From Streptomyces sp. NBC_00223 (GTDB taxonomy: Bacteria; Actinomycetota; Actinomycetes; Streptomycetales; Streptomycetaceae), in assembly GCF_036199905.1 (NCBI RefSeq), contig NZ_CP108109.1, positions 3,333,501-3,397,500 of the forward strand: a stretch of DNA of 64,000 bases, read 5' to 3'. This document shows, in pieces, positions 16,961 to 25,124 of the stretch (the stretch's first letter is position 1; each line of letters begins with the position of its first letter). A program made the translations under genes and the position numbers. The notes below the pieces were generated by a model. It was not told where the DNA came from. It made no database searches and saw only the letters and a list, made by a program, of their open reading frames with translations.

Positions 16961-17638
16961 TTGCGCCCCCCGCTTCGGGCCGTCGCCACGCTGGCCGCGG
17001 CCACCGCCCTGATGACCGGCTGCGGCTCCGGCGACGACTGGTCACGGCCGCACCCCGAGCCCAGCGCCGTGGGCACGCTCGGCCCCGGATTCGTCGACCG
17101 CGCCCATCTGCCCGCCCCCGAGGCGACGATCACGCCGGCGCCCGGCTCCTGGGCGGGGGTTCACCCGTCGAAGGGCTACCGCGTGGTCCTGCTCACCACG
17201 GGTGACGACCGTCCGACCAGGACCCTGGTGGCGGCGGTCAAGGACTGGGCCTCGGAGGAGCACGTCGACCTCAGGACCGTGGTCGCCGACGGCCCGTCCG
17301 ACCTCGTGCCCGCCGTCACCAAGGCCATGGAGCTGGGCCCCGACCTCATCGTCAGCGCGGGCAACGACCTGATCGACGCCCTCGCGATGGTCACCCCGAA
17401 CCATCTCTCGCAGCAGTTCCTCGTCGTGGGCGCGGAGTTGGCCGAGCCCACCCACAACGTCACGGCCGTCGACTGGTCCGGCGCGTCGTTCCGCGGCGAA
17501 GGGCTCGGCATGTCCTCGACCTATGACGCCGCCTCGTTCACCGCCGAGCACTGCGCGGACGCCGTCAGGGCGGGTACCGCGGCCGTGCTCAGCAAGCTGA
17601 CGGGCATCGTGATCTGGCTCGACAAGGACGCCGCCTAG
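16961..17638 (+). CDS. BMP/PnrA-like substrate-binding lipoprotein
   Basis: 225-aa lipoprotein from TTG 16961, chosen because GGAGGACG lies eight bases upstream and the next residues form a signal peptide with lipobox LMTGC. The mature part resembles the type 1 periplasmic-binding fold of BMP-family proteins: YRVVLLTTGDDRPTRTLVAAV, a DLIVSAGNDLIDAL strand-helix and LSQQFLVVGAEL. It is short for the family (usually above 300 residues) and may bind ligand weakly or be a degenerate relative. It is transcribed divergently from the HupE-like gene with a 280-bp gap, and ends just before a strong bidirectional hairpin. Confidence 0.65.
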   Translation: MRPPLRAVATLAAATALMTGCGSGDDWSRPHPEPSAVGTLGPGFVDRAHLPAPEATITPAPGSWAGVHPSKGYRVVLLTTGDDRPTRTLVAAVKDWASEEHVDLRTVVADGPSDLVPAVTKAMELGPDLIVSAGNDLIDALAMVTPNHLSQQFLVVGAELAEPTHNVTAVDWSGASFRGEGLGMSSTYDAASFTAEHCADAVRAGTAAVLSKLTGIVIWLDKDAA

Positions 17639-17656
17639 AGCCTCGCTGGGGGCACG

Positions 17657-17711
17657 CCGGACCGCCCCGACCGGACCACCTTGGCCAGGTGGTCCGGTCG
17701 GGGCGGTCCGG
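17657..17711. terminator. Bidirectional hairpin between lipoprotein and pstB genes
   Basis: Perfect inverted repeat with 24-bp arms (17657-17680 and 17688-17711) and a 7-nt loop, placed 18 bp past the plus-strand lipoprotein stop and 55 bp past the minus-strand pstB stop. There is no T-tract, as is usual for strong GC-rich Streptomyces terminators. Confidence 0.85.
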
Positions 17712-17765
17712 TCGTCGCGGCCGCGCGGGGCGATCCGGTCCCGGCGGGCCGGTCCCGCGGTCCGG

Positions 17766-18623
17766 TCAGCCGAAGCGGCCGTTGACGTAGTCGGCGGTGC
17801 GGGAGTCCTGTGGGCTGCCGAACATCGCCTCGGTGGGGCCGTGTTCGACGATCCCGCCGGGCGTGCCCTGCTCGGCGAGGAAGAAGGCCGTGCGGTGGGA
17901 GACCCGCGCGGCCTGCTGCATGTTGTGGGTCACGATCACCACGGTGACCTCGTCGGCCAGTTCCCTGATGGTCTCCTCCACCCGGCGGGTCGAGGTGGGG
18001 TCCAGCGCCGAGCAGGGCTCGTCCATCAGCAGCACCCGGGGACGGATCGCCAGCGAGCGGGCGATGCACAGCCGCTGCTGCTGGCCGCCGGAGAGCGCGC
18101 CGCCGGGCTGCCGCAGCCGGTCCCGTACCTCTTTCCACAGACCGGCCCGGAGCAGGCACTCCTCCACCAGCAGGTCCTTGGTCTGCCGGGAGGCGCGGGC
18201 GCCGGTCAGCTTCAGACCGGCCAGCACGTTGTCGTAGATGCTCATCGCCGGGAACGGGTTGGGCTTCTGGAACACCATGCCGATGTGCCGGCGGGCCTCG
18301 GTCAGCCGACGTCCGGCCGCGTAGATGTCGTCGCCGTCGAGCAGCACCTCGCCGCCCATGGCGGCGCCGGGGATCATCTCGTGCATCCGGTTCAGGGTGC
18401 GCAGGAAGGTGGACTTGCCGCAGCCGGAGGGGCCGATCAGGGCGGTCACCCGGCCGGCGGGCATGGTCAGCGAGACCCGGTCCAGGACCTTGTGCGTGCC
18501 GAACCAGGCGGAGACCGCGCGGGCGTCCAGGGTGGCGGGGCCGGGGCCGCGGACCGGGTCGTCGGTCACGGGCAGGACGGCGGTGGTCTCTTCGGGGGTG
18601 GCGATGTCGGTCACGGCGGGCAC
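17766..18623 (-). CDS. pstB: Phosphate ABC transporter ATP-binding protein PstB
   Basis: 285-aa ABC ATPase that powers phosphate import with PstC/PstA. Walker A is GPSGCGKST (64-72). A PstB-typical [14 protein letters not shown]-loop follows, then the signature LSGGQQQR, Walker [14 protein letters not shown], and a [14 protein letters not shown] switch region. The [18 protein letters not shown] and final [10 protein letters not shown] segments are also PstB-like. It is the last gene of the minus-strand locus, 30 bp after the sortase-like gene. In canonical operons pstB directly follows pstA; here three genes for exported proteins and the sortase-fold gene intervene. Confidence 0.93.
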   Translation of the reverse strand: MPAVTDIATPEETTAVLPVTDDPVRGPGPATLDARAVSAWFGTHKVLDRVSLTMPAGRVTALIGPSGCGKSTFLRTLNRMHEMIPGAAMGGEVLLDGDDIYAAGRRLTEARRHIGMVFQKPNPFPAMSIYDNVLAGLKLTGARASRQTKDLLVEECLLRAGLWKEVRDRLRQPGGALSGGQQQRLCIARSLAIRPRVLLMDEPCSALDPTSTRRVEETIRELADEVTVVIVTHNMQQAARVSHRTAFFLAEQGTPGGIVEHGPTEAMFGSPQDSRTADYVNGRFG

Positions 18624-18653
18624 CTCGGGCGGTACGGAGGGACGGTACGGGGG

Positions 18654-19733
18654 TCAGAGCAGGTTGGGGAGCAGGCCGGTGATCTGGTCGGCCACCTGGA
18701 AGCCGACGACGGCGGTGACCGGCAGGAAGACGATCCACGCCTGGTGGCGGCCCCAGCGGTGCCAGGCCCACACGGCCGCGACGGCCACCGCGAGCAGCGC
18801 CTGGAGCCACAGCACGAGCTTCCACAGCTCCCCGGTGGAGGTGCCCATCGGCTGCTCGTCGGCGGGGAGCGAACCGGGCCGGATGACGGCGTCGGGGGTG
18901 TCGGCGGTCCTGGACACCAGATCGGCGTCCACCCGCAGCACACCGCTGGGCAGATACGGCGTCCCGGCGGCGGTGACCAGCACCACCCGGCCGCCCGCCG
19001 CGGCCGGCGGCGGCGGGACCGGGTCGCCGGCCCGGCGTACACCGAGCACCCGGAACCGGTGGCGGCCCTGGCCGGTGGTGACGGAGAAGGTGTCGCCGGC
19101 CCGCAGCCGGTCCAGGTCGCCGAACGGCCCACCGTAGGCGGCCGCCCGGCCCATCAGCACGCTGGTGCCGGCCTGGCCGGGCAGCGGGGTGTCGCGGCGG
19201 TGGCCGGCCCCGCCGGTCAGTACAGCGGCCGAGGTGCCCTCGGAGACCACCTCGCGCAGGTGCAGCCGGGGGATCTCCAGCAGCGCGAGCGGCGTGCCCG
19301 GGGCGAGCAGCCGGCCCTGCTGGTCGGTCTGGGCGACCGGCGCGGTGCCGTCGGCGAGGGCGGCGCGCAGCGCGTCGAACCGCTCCTGCTGCGCGGAGCG
19401 GTGCTGCACACCGCTGACCACGACGAGGTTGGCGGCCAGGCCGAGCAGCAGTACGGCGAGCGCGAGCAGCGCGCCACCGGCGAGCTGACGGGCCGCCGGG
19501 CGGGCGGACGAGGACGCGGCGGCCGGGCGGCCCGGCGTCGGAACCGGGGCCTCGGCCGGTGTCGGGACCGGCGTCGGGGCCGGGGTCGGCGTCTGCGTCG
19601 GAGCCGGGGGCGGGCCTGGCGTCTGCGTCGGGGCCGGAGTCGGGGCGGCCGGGGTCGGCGCCTTGTCGGGTTCGGGCGCCGGCGGCTCGTCGGGCTGCGC
19701 CGCCTGCGGCGGGGTCTGGTCGGTGACCGTCAC
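18654..19733 (-). CDS. Sortase-fold membrane protein lacking catalytic residues
   Basis: 359-aa membrane protein. A Pro/Thr-rich cytoplasmic N-terminus of about 85 residues is followed by a transmembrane helix (LAGGALLALAVLLLGLAANL). A sortase-like beta-barrel comes next (LALLEIPRLHLREVVSEG; YGGPFGDLDRLRAGDTFSVT; VVLVTAAGTPYLPSGVLRV), then two C-terminal hydrophobic segments. Aligned by eye to class D/E sortases, GHR-T-Y becomes GRAAAY (His lost), the TLTTC Cys becomes Ala (LVTAAG), and the distal Arg is absent. It therefore should not transpeptidate. It may be a structural partner for the anchored exported proteins encoded beside it. It lies behind a strong hairpin (19882-19919). Confidence 0.7.
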   Translation of the reverse strand: MTVTDQTPPQAAQPDEPPAPEPDKAPTPAAPTPAPTQTPGPPPAPTQTPTPAPTPVPTPAEAPVPTPGRPAAASSSARPAARQLAGGALLALAVLLLGLAANLVVVSGVQHRSAQQERFDALRAALADGTAPVAQTDQQGRLLAPGTPLALLEIPRLHLREVVSEGTSAAVLTGGAGHRRDTPLPGQAGTSVLMGRAAAYGGPFGDLDRLRAGDTFSVTTGQGRHRFRVLGVRRAGDPVPPPPAAAGGRVVLVTAAGTPYLPSGVLRVDADLVSRTADTPDAVIRPGSLPADEQPMGTSTGELWKLVLWLQALLAVAVAAVWAWHRWGRHQAWIVFLPVTAVVGFQVADQITGLLPNLL

Positions 19734-19881
19734 GGCGGCCGGCCTCCTCGGGCGTCCAGGGGGTGGGTGGGGACGAAAGCTCAGGGGCGGTACGGGAGTA
19801 CGGGAGTACGGGGGGTGCGGGAGCGCCGTCCGCGCGGACCGGCCGTGCGTACCGGCCGGGACCGCGCGTACCGCGGTGTGG

Positions 19882-19919
19882 CCCCTGCCCCGGCGGACGG
19901 GCGTCCGCCGGGGCAGGGG
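19882..19919 (-). terminator. Hairpin downstream of the Ig-like PstS gene
   Basis: Perfect 18-bp arms (19882-19899 and 19902-19919) with a 2-nt loop, starting 7 bp past the stop of the Ig-repeat gene. It should end or attenuate transcription before the sortase-like and pstB genes. Confidence 0.8.
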
Positions 19920-19926
19920 ACCGGGG

Positions 19927-22176
19927 TCACTTCGCGGTGACGGTGAACTTCTTGCTGCCGGACTTCACGGTGCCCGAACCGGCGTAGGCCAGCTTCAGGC
20001 TGTGCTTGCCCTTCTTGAGCTTGGCCAGCGTGACGACGGCCTTGCCGTTCTTGAGGGTGGCGGTGCCGACGACCTTCTTGCCGTCGTAGACCTTGACCTT
20101 GCCGCCGGGGACGACGCCGGTGGCGGTGACCGTCACCTTCACCTTGGCGCGGGCCGAGGTCTTGACGGAGGCCGGGGCCGACGCCGAGACCTTCGGCGCG
20201 GCCTTGACCACGGTGACCTTGATCTTCGCCGACGAGGCGTTCAGCCGGCTGTCACCGGCGTACGACACGGCCAGCGTGTGCGTGCCGACCTTGAGCGTCC
20301 GGGACAGCGTGAGGCTGCCGCGGCCGTTCTTGTCCAGGGTGACCGTGCCGAGCTTGGTGCTGCCGTCCTTGACGGTGATCTTGCCGGTGGCCGTGGCCGG
20401 GCCGGTGGCCGAGAGCGAGAGCTTGGCCGAGGTGCCGTAGGCGGGCTTCGCCCGGGAGACGGTGACCTGCGTCTTGGACGCGGCCTTGGTGACGGTGAGC
20501 TTCGCGGAGGCGGTGGAGGCGTTCAGCTTGCTGTCGCCCGCGTACGACACGGCCAGCGTGTGGGTGCCGACCGCGAGGGTCTTCGGGAGCGTCAGCGACG
20601 CCTTGCCCGCGCCGTCCAGGGTGGGGGTGCCGAGCGTCGTGGCACCGTCCTTGACGGTGACCTTGCCGGTGGCCGTGGACGAACCGCCGACCGTGACCGA
20701 GAGCTTGACCGAGGCACCGTAGGCGGCCTTCGCCGGGGAGAGCGCGGCGGTGATCTTCGACGCGGTCTTCGGGACGTCGCTGACCGTACCGGCCGCCGTC
20801 AGGCTCGGGCCGTCACCGACCAGGTTCGAGGCGTAGACCTCGGCGGTGTAGGAACCGGGGGCCAGTTCGGCGGTCACCGAGGTGGCCGGGGCCTTGACGT
20901 CGGTGGCGAAGGCGACCGCGCCCTCGCTGTCCGTGATCAGCACCCGGTAGTCGGTGACCGGCAGCGCCGGGTCGGCCGGCGCGGTCCAGCTCACCTTGAG
21001 CTGCCGCGGGGCCGGGGCGCCGACGGTCAGACCGCCGACCGCGGGCGGCTTGATCAGCGAGGAGCTGTTGGTCTCCAGGCCGCCCAACTTGGCGTGGCCC
21101 TTCACCGAGGTGTCGACGGTGCCGTTGTAGGGCTCGTTCTTGAAGCCGAACGCGGCGATGGTCTGCTCGGCGTCGTCGGAGGCGATGGCGGCCTTGTGGC
21201 TGCCGCTGCTCACGAAGGTGTCGTACAGGCCCTTGTCGAAGAAGGCGCTGCTGGTGTCCACCGCGCGGGTGGGCACCACGTTGTAGACGTCACGGCCGAA
21301 GGTCGGGTCGTCGAAGAAGGTGCCGGCCGGGGAGAGCTTGCCGTCGGCGCCCTTGACCACGGGGCTGACCGGCGTGCCGGTGCCCAGGTCCACGGAGCCG
21401 ATGAAGGCGCCGGCCTGCGCCGCGGTGGAACTGCGGTCGGGAGCGGTCAGGTTGTTCTGCGCGATCCAGCTCGCGGCGGAGAAGGGGACCAGGTCGCCGT
21501 CCTGCAGGACGATGTCGTTGGCCTGGTTCTCCTCGACGGTCTTGCCGCCGTCGGTGGTCTCCTTGACGTTGCTGCCGAGGTTGGTGACCCCGATGGCGCT
21601 CAGGAAGAACTTCCGGGTGCCGGAGCTGGACTGCGGGATGAACGGCCGGACCGGGTGACCGGCGACGCTGACGACCGAGCCGGAGTAGATCTCCTTGAGC
21701 TGGGTGGGCGTCAGGTTCTTCAGGAAGTCGCCCTTGGCGACGTAGCCGACCGCGTCACGGCCGAACGGGATGTAGATGAGGGTGGTGCCGGCCGTGGACG
21801 GGGCGCCCGACGAGCGCGCGAAGTCGACCTGACCGGCGATGTTCGCGGTACCGCTCGGGTCCTTGTCCCCGATCAGCGAGGCGCTGAGCGCCTTCTGTCC
21901 GGCGCCGGAGCCGTTCGGGCGGGTGAAGTCCACCCCGTTCGCCCGGGTCTTGATGGTGGCGGAGCCCGTCGCGTCGTAGGACGCCACGTTCGGCAGCACC
22001 GAGCCGGCCAGGGCGTTCAGCACGTCCTGGGTGGTGTCGGAGCCGACACCGACGTAGGTGCCGAAGGTGCCCGGCTTGGGGTCGGCGACGGCGGGTCCGG
22101 CAACCGTGAGGGTGCCGGCCGCGATCGCGGCGGTCAGGACCGCGACGATCGCGGCGGTGGGGCGCTTGGTGCCCAT
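19927..22176 (-). CDS. PstS-like exported protein with FN3 and Ig-like repeats
   Basis: 749-aa secreted protein from ATG 22176 (AGGAG nine bases upstream; signal peptide ending near AGPAVADP). Residues about 35-350 form a PstS/type-2 binding-protein domain: VGVGSDTTQDVLNALAG, a VDFARSSGAPS segment and LTPTQLKEIYSGSVV. An FN3 module follows (LKVSWTAPADPALPVTDYRV), then two near-identical Ig-like units, each containing TLAVSYAGDS, and a third, more divergent unit ending in a Lys-rich tail. Ig-like repeats typically act as wall-spanning stalks. There is no transmembrane anchor, so it is presumably released or wall-associated. The role is likely capture of phosphate or a phosphorylated ligand for the neighbouring permease. 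Confidence 0.75.
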   Translation of the reverse strand: MGTKRPTAAIVAVLTAAIAAGTLTVAGPAVADPKPGTFGTYVGVGSDTTQDVLNALAGSVLPNVASYDATGSATIKTRANGVDFTRPNGSGAGQKALSASLIGDKDPSGTANIAGQVDFARSSGAPSTAGTTLIYIPFGRDAVGYVAKGDFLKNLTPTQLKEIYSGSVVSVAGHPVRPFIPQSSSGTRKFFLSAIGVTNLGSNVKETTDGGKTVEENQANDIVLQDGDLVPFSAASWIAQNNLTAPDRSSTAAQAGAFIGSVDLGTGTPVSPVVKGADGKLSPAGTFFDDPTFGRDVYNVVPTRAVDTSSAFFDKGLYDTFVSSGSHKAAIASDDAEQTIAAFGFKNEPYNGTVDTSVKGHAKLGGLETNSSSLIKPPAVGGLTVGAPAPRQLKVSWTAPADPALPVTDYRVLITDSEGAVAFATDVKAPATSVTAELAPGSYTAEVYASNLVGDGPSLTAAGTVSDVPKTASKITAALSPAKAAYGASVKLSVTVGGSSTATGKVTVKDGATTLGTPTLDGAGKASLTLPKTLAVGTHTLAVSYAGDSKLNASTASAKLTVTKAASKTQVTVSRAKPAYGTSAKLSLSATGPATATGKITVKDGSTKLGTVTLDKNGRGSLTLSRTLKVGTHTLAVSYAGDSRLNASSAKIKVTVVKAAPKVSASAPASVKTSARAKVKVTVTATGVVPGGKVKVYDGKKVVGTATLKNGKAVVTLAKLKKGKHSLKLAYAGSGTVKSGSKKFTVTAK

Positions 22177-22261
22177 GTCTCTGTCTCCTGCTCGGGGACT
22201 CGTACTGCGTGACAAGTGCGGACCCGCCGGAACCGGCGTGCCGGTCTGGCAGGGTGGATCC

Positions 22262-22298
22262 CGTCGTTCGCCCCGACTCGCTCTCGGGGCGAACGACG
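22262..22298 (-). terminator. Intercistronic hairpin in the pst locus
   Basis: Perfect 15-bp arms (22262-22276 and 22284-22298) with a 7-nt loop, in the 191-bp gap between the 918-aa gene and the Ig-repeat gene. It could be a terminator, an attenuator or an mRNA-stabilising structure that uncouples their expression. Confidence 0.7.
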
Positions 22299-22367
22299 TG
22301 TCTGCGGGGTGGCCAGGCCCCCGGCGGACCGGGCGCGCTGGGCCGGGCGGACCGGAGTCCGCCGCGC

Positions 22368-25124
22368 TCAGCCGGCCGGCGGCCGGCTGCTCCGTCCGGG
22401 CAGCCGCAGTCCGCGCAGGCGGGCGGGGACGACCGGGCGGGGGATGGTGACGGACCGTCCGCCGGGCAGCGGCAGCCGCAGCGGCAGCCGGGTGCCGCCG
22501 GCGAAAGGCGCGCCCAGTGCGGCGAGCAGCCCGAGGCCGGCGCCGATCGGCACCGCGAAGCGCAGCGCCGAGCCCGGGTCGGACGGGGTGATGCCGCCGG
22601 CCACCGGCACGGCCTGCGGCGAACCGACGGCCGGGGCGGAGGTGGGCGACGCGCTCGGCTTGCCGCCCGGGGCGGCGCCGCCGGTGCTCCCGCCCGCGGC
22701 GCCCGCGCCGCCGTCGCCGGTACCGCCGATGGAACCTCCGGCCGTGCCGCCGCCGGTGTCACCGGCGCCGCCGTCCGTCGTACCGCCGGACGTGCCGGAG
22801 CCGCCCGACGTACCGGAGCCGGTCTGCGGGGTGCCGGGTTCGGTCCGGCCAGGGGCGGGCTTCCAGGTCTCCAGCGCGGTCGCGGCCTTGGCCGCGTCGG
22901 CCCGCAGGCCGGACGGCAGCGGCGCGTAGCCGGCCGGCAGCATGCCGGGGCTGGTGCCGGGCTGCTGTCCGCTGCCCGCGGCGTACCGCAGCAGGTCCGC
23001 GTACTGCGTACGGGCGGCCCGGGGCAGTTCGGCCGGGCGGGCCGCGCCGTACACCAGCATGCTCAGCGGGTAGGCGCCCTTGGCCTTGGCGGTCGGGTCG
23101 ATCTGCCGGACGCCGTCCACCAGGGCCGCCCGGTCGGCCGCGGCCACCAGTGCGGTCTGTGTCGGCGCGGTGAACTCGCCCGCCGGGTTGCGCAGCCGGG
23201 CGGTCTGGAGGCCGAACCGGGCGGCCGAGGCCGCGTCGGTGACGGTCAGCATGAAGCGCTGGCCGGCCACCTGCGGTCCCGGGGTCTTCCACACCGGCGG
23301 GGTGGCCAGCGGGTCCCAGTTGGACTTCCAGAGCTGGTCGCCGCGGCGGGTGCGCAGGGCGCCGGTGTAGAGGTCGTCCACATACGGGTGGAAGTCCGTC
23401 ATCTTCTGCCGTTGGGTGTCCGGGGCGCCGCTGCCGGGCGGGATCGTCTCCCAGCTGTCGTTCTTCGGGAAGTCGTCCCGGTCGGCGGAGAAGGCGTAAC
23501 CGGAGGGGTTGAGGTCGCCGTTGGAGCTGAAGAACGGGTTGACCCGCATGCCCCACTCGTCCGGCACACCGGCCAGGAACTGCCGGGCCTGCTTGTCCGC
23601 CAGGACCCAGCTCCACACCTGCCGGGCCAGGTCGCTGTGGCCGAACGCGGTGATCAGATCGGTGTCGGTGCTCGGGTTGGACGCGACCGACAGATCCGCG
23701 AACTCCTTGTTGTACGCGATGAACTCGGGGTCGGTCAGCAGCCCGGTCGGGTTGTGCAGCGCCCATCCGTAGCCCTTGGCGGCGACGAGTTGGGAGCCGC
23801 CGTCGGCGTAGTCGGTACGGACCGCGCCCCAGGGCGAGTTGCGGTACGACTCGGTGAGCAGCTTGGCGACCAGCCGCGGGGTGAGGTCCAGCGTGCCGAC
23901 CCGGGTGCCGGCTCGCTTCTTGACGTCGGCGGGCGCGTCGGAGCGGGGCTGGCGCTCGATGTTGAAGCCGATCACCGCAGCGGACAGCGCGACCGGCGCG
24001 TAGGCGATGGGGTCGGCGGGCTTGGTCTCGCCGGTCACCGGCAGGGTGGTGAAGACCAGACCGTCGCCGGAGTCGGTGAGTTGGCCGCGCGCCTCGGAGT
24101 CCCCGACGGTGGTGTAGCCGAACACCGTGCCGGAGCCGCAGAGTCTGGCCTGCCAGCTGCCCATCGCGTCGGACACCAGCTCGCTGCCGGTGGTGTCCAC
24201 CTCCTGCGCCCCCATCGCGCAGGTCGCGCCGACCGGCTGGAAGTCCAGCTCGACCGCGATGCGGTTGCGCCAGTTGGTCGAGGACACCGGGGAGCCGGCG
24301 TTGACCTGGGTACGGTCCTGGTACGGCTGTCCGTCCAGGTCCAGATGGCCCTGCGGGACGATCACCAGCCAGCAGGAGCGGCCGGTGACACTGCCGTCCG
24401 GGTGCCTGACCGGGGCGCCGCAGCCCATATGCGGCGCCTCCTCCTTGGTCTGCGCCTCGAAGAACTCCTGACCGGTGCCGTCGGCGCCGGTGCGGCCGAA
24501 GTCGATCTCGTTGGTGGTGTTGTAGCTGAAGAACTGGTTGTTCTGGGTGTCGCCGGTGACCACCGTGCCGTCGATCGACTTGAACGGCACCTCGCCGCGC
24601 CCGAGCGGACGGCCGGCGCCGTACTTGTCGTCCTCGCCGTAGCTGCCGGGGTCGGCGCTGTACGACACCTGGCGGGTGTCGTCGGCCTGGTTGCCCGGCC
24701 AGGTGTTGCGGCCGGTGGTCGGCGAGGCGCCGAACTGGCACTGGGTGCGCGGCGGTCCGGGGTTGCCGGGGACGGCGCCGTCGTCGTCGCCCCAGCACTG
24801 CATGATCTGCACGAAGTCGGTGTTGAACTGGGTGCCCGCGAAGGTGGTGGGCACACCGCCGGTCCAGGAGACGCTGATCGCCTGGTTGGCGAGGTCGCGG
24901 GTCTGGCTGACGGTGAAGCGCATGCCGCCGAACTCGCCGCGGCCGGAGACGGTCACGGCGGACGACTGGGCCGCCACCGGTTGCAGATCGGTCAGCAGGA
25001 CGGGGGCCGTCTGGGCCACCGCCGCGCCGAGCACCGCGCCGAGGGCGGCGCCGGCCAGCAGGCGCCGGACCAGCCGGCGGCCGAGGGACGGCCGGGGTGA
25101 CGGCCGGGATGGGGTCGTGGTCAC
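22368..25124 (-). CDS. Large membrane-anchored exported protein of the pst locus (PBP-like)
   Basis: 918-aa protein. The signal segment is LLAGAALGAVLGAAVAQTAP, followed by a large exported region of about 690 residues with scattered Cys and aromatic motifs (FVQIMQCWGDDDG; SCWLVIVPQGHLDL). Next come a Gly/Ser/Thr-rich linker of about 75 residues (22640-22810), a C-terminal transmembrane helix (FAVPIGAGLGLLAALGAPFAGG) and an Arg-rich tail. Parts such as LDLTPRLVAKLLTESYR and YPLSMLVYG recall phosphate-binding-protein relatives, but the family is not one I can name with certainty. Its start overlaps the pstS stop by 4 bp, so it is co-translated with pstS and probably works beside it at the membrane surface. 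Confidence 0.7.
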   Translation of the reverse strand: MTTTPSRPSPRPSLGRRLVRRLLAGAALGAVLGAAVAQTAPVLLTDLQPVAAQSSAVTVSGRGEFGGMRFTVSQTRDLANQAISVSWTGGVPTTFAGTQFNTDFVQIMQCWGDDDGAVPGNPGPPRTQCQFGASPTTGRNTWPGNQADDTRQVSYSADPGSYGEDDKYGAGRPLGRGEVPFKSIDGTVVTGDTQNNQFFSYNTTNEIDFGRTGADGTGQEFFEAQTKEEAPHMGCGAPVRHPDGSVTGRSCWLVIVPQGHLDLDGQPYQDRTQVNAGSPVSSTNWRNRIAVELDFQPVGATCAMGAQEVDTTGSELVSDAMGSWQARLCGSGTVFGYTTVGDSEARGQLTDSGDGLVFTTLPVTGETKPADPIAYAPVALSAAVIGFNIERQPRSDAPADVKKRAGTRVGTLDLTPRLVAKLLTESYRNSPWGAVRTDYADGGSQLVAAKGYGWALHNPTGLLTDPEFIAYNKEFADLSVASNPSTDTDLITAFGHSDLARQVWSWVLADKQARQFLAGVPDEWGMRVNPFFSSNGDLNPSGYAFSADRDDFPKNDSWETIPPGSGAPDTQRQKMTDFHPYVDDLYTGALRTRRGDQLWKSNWDPLATPPVWKTPGPQVAGQRFMLTVTDAASAARFGLQTARLRNPAGEFTAPTQTALVAAADRAALVDGVRQIDPTAKAKGAYPLSMLVYGAARPAELPRAARTQYADLLRYAAGSGQQPGTSPGMLPAGYAPLPSGLRADAAKAATALETWKPAPGRTEPGTPQTGSGTSGGSGTSGGTTDGGAGDTGGGTAGGSIGGTGDGGAGAAGGSTGGAAPGGKPSASPTSAPAVGSPQAVPVAGGITPSDPGSALRFAVPIGAGLGLLAALGAPFAGGTRLPLRLPLPGGRSVTIPRPVVPARLRGLRLPGRSSRPPAG

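Noticed and set aside
18654..19733. Annotation as an active class E sortase
   Set aside because: Catalytic His, Cys and Arg positions are all substituted, so only a sortase-like fold is claimed.
22209..25100. 963-codon plus-strand open frame opposite the 918-aa exported-protein gene
   Set aside because: A GC-codon shadow: repetitive Gly/Arg/Val composition, no domain, no ribosome-binding site. The minus strand has signal peptide and anchor.
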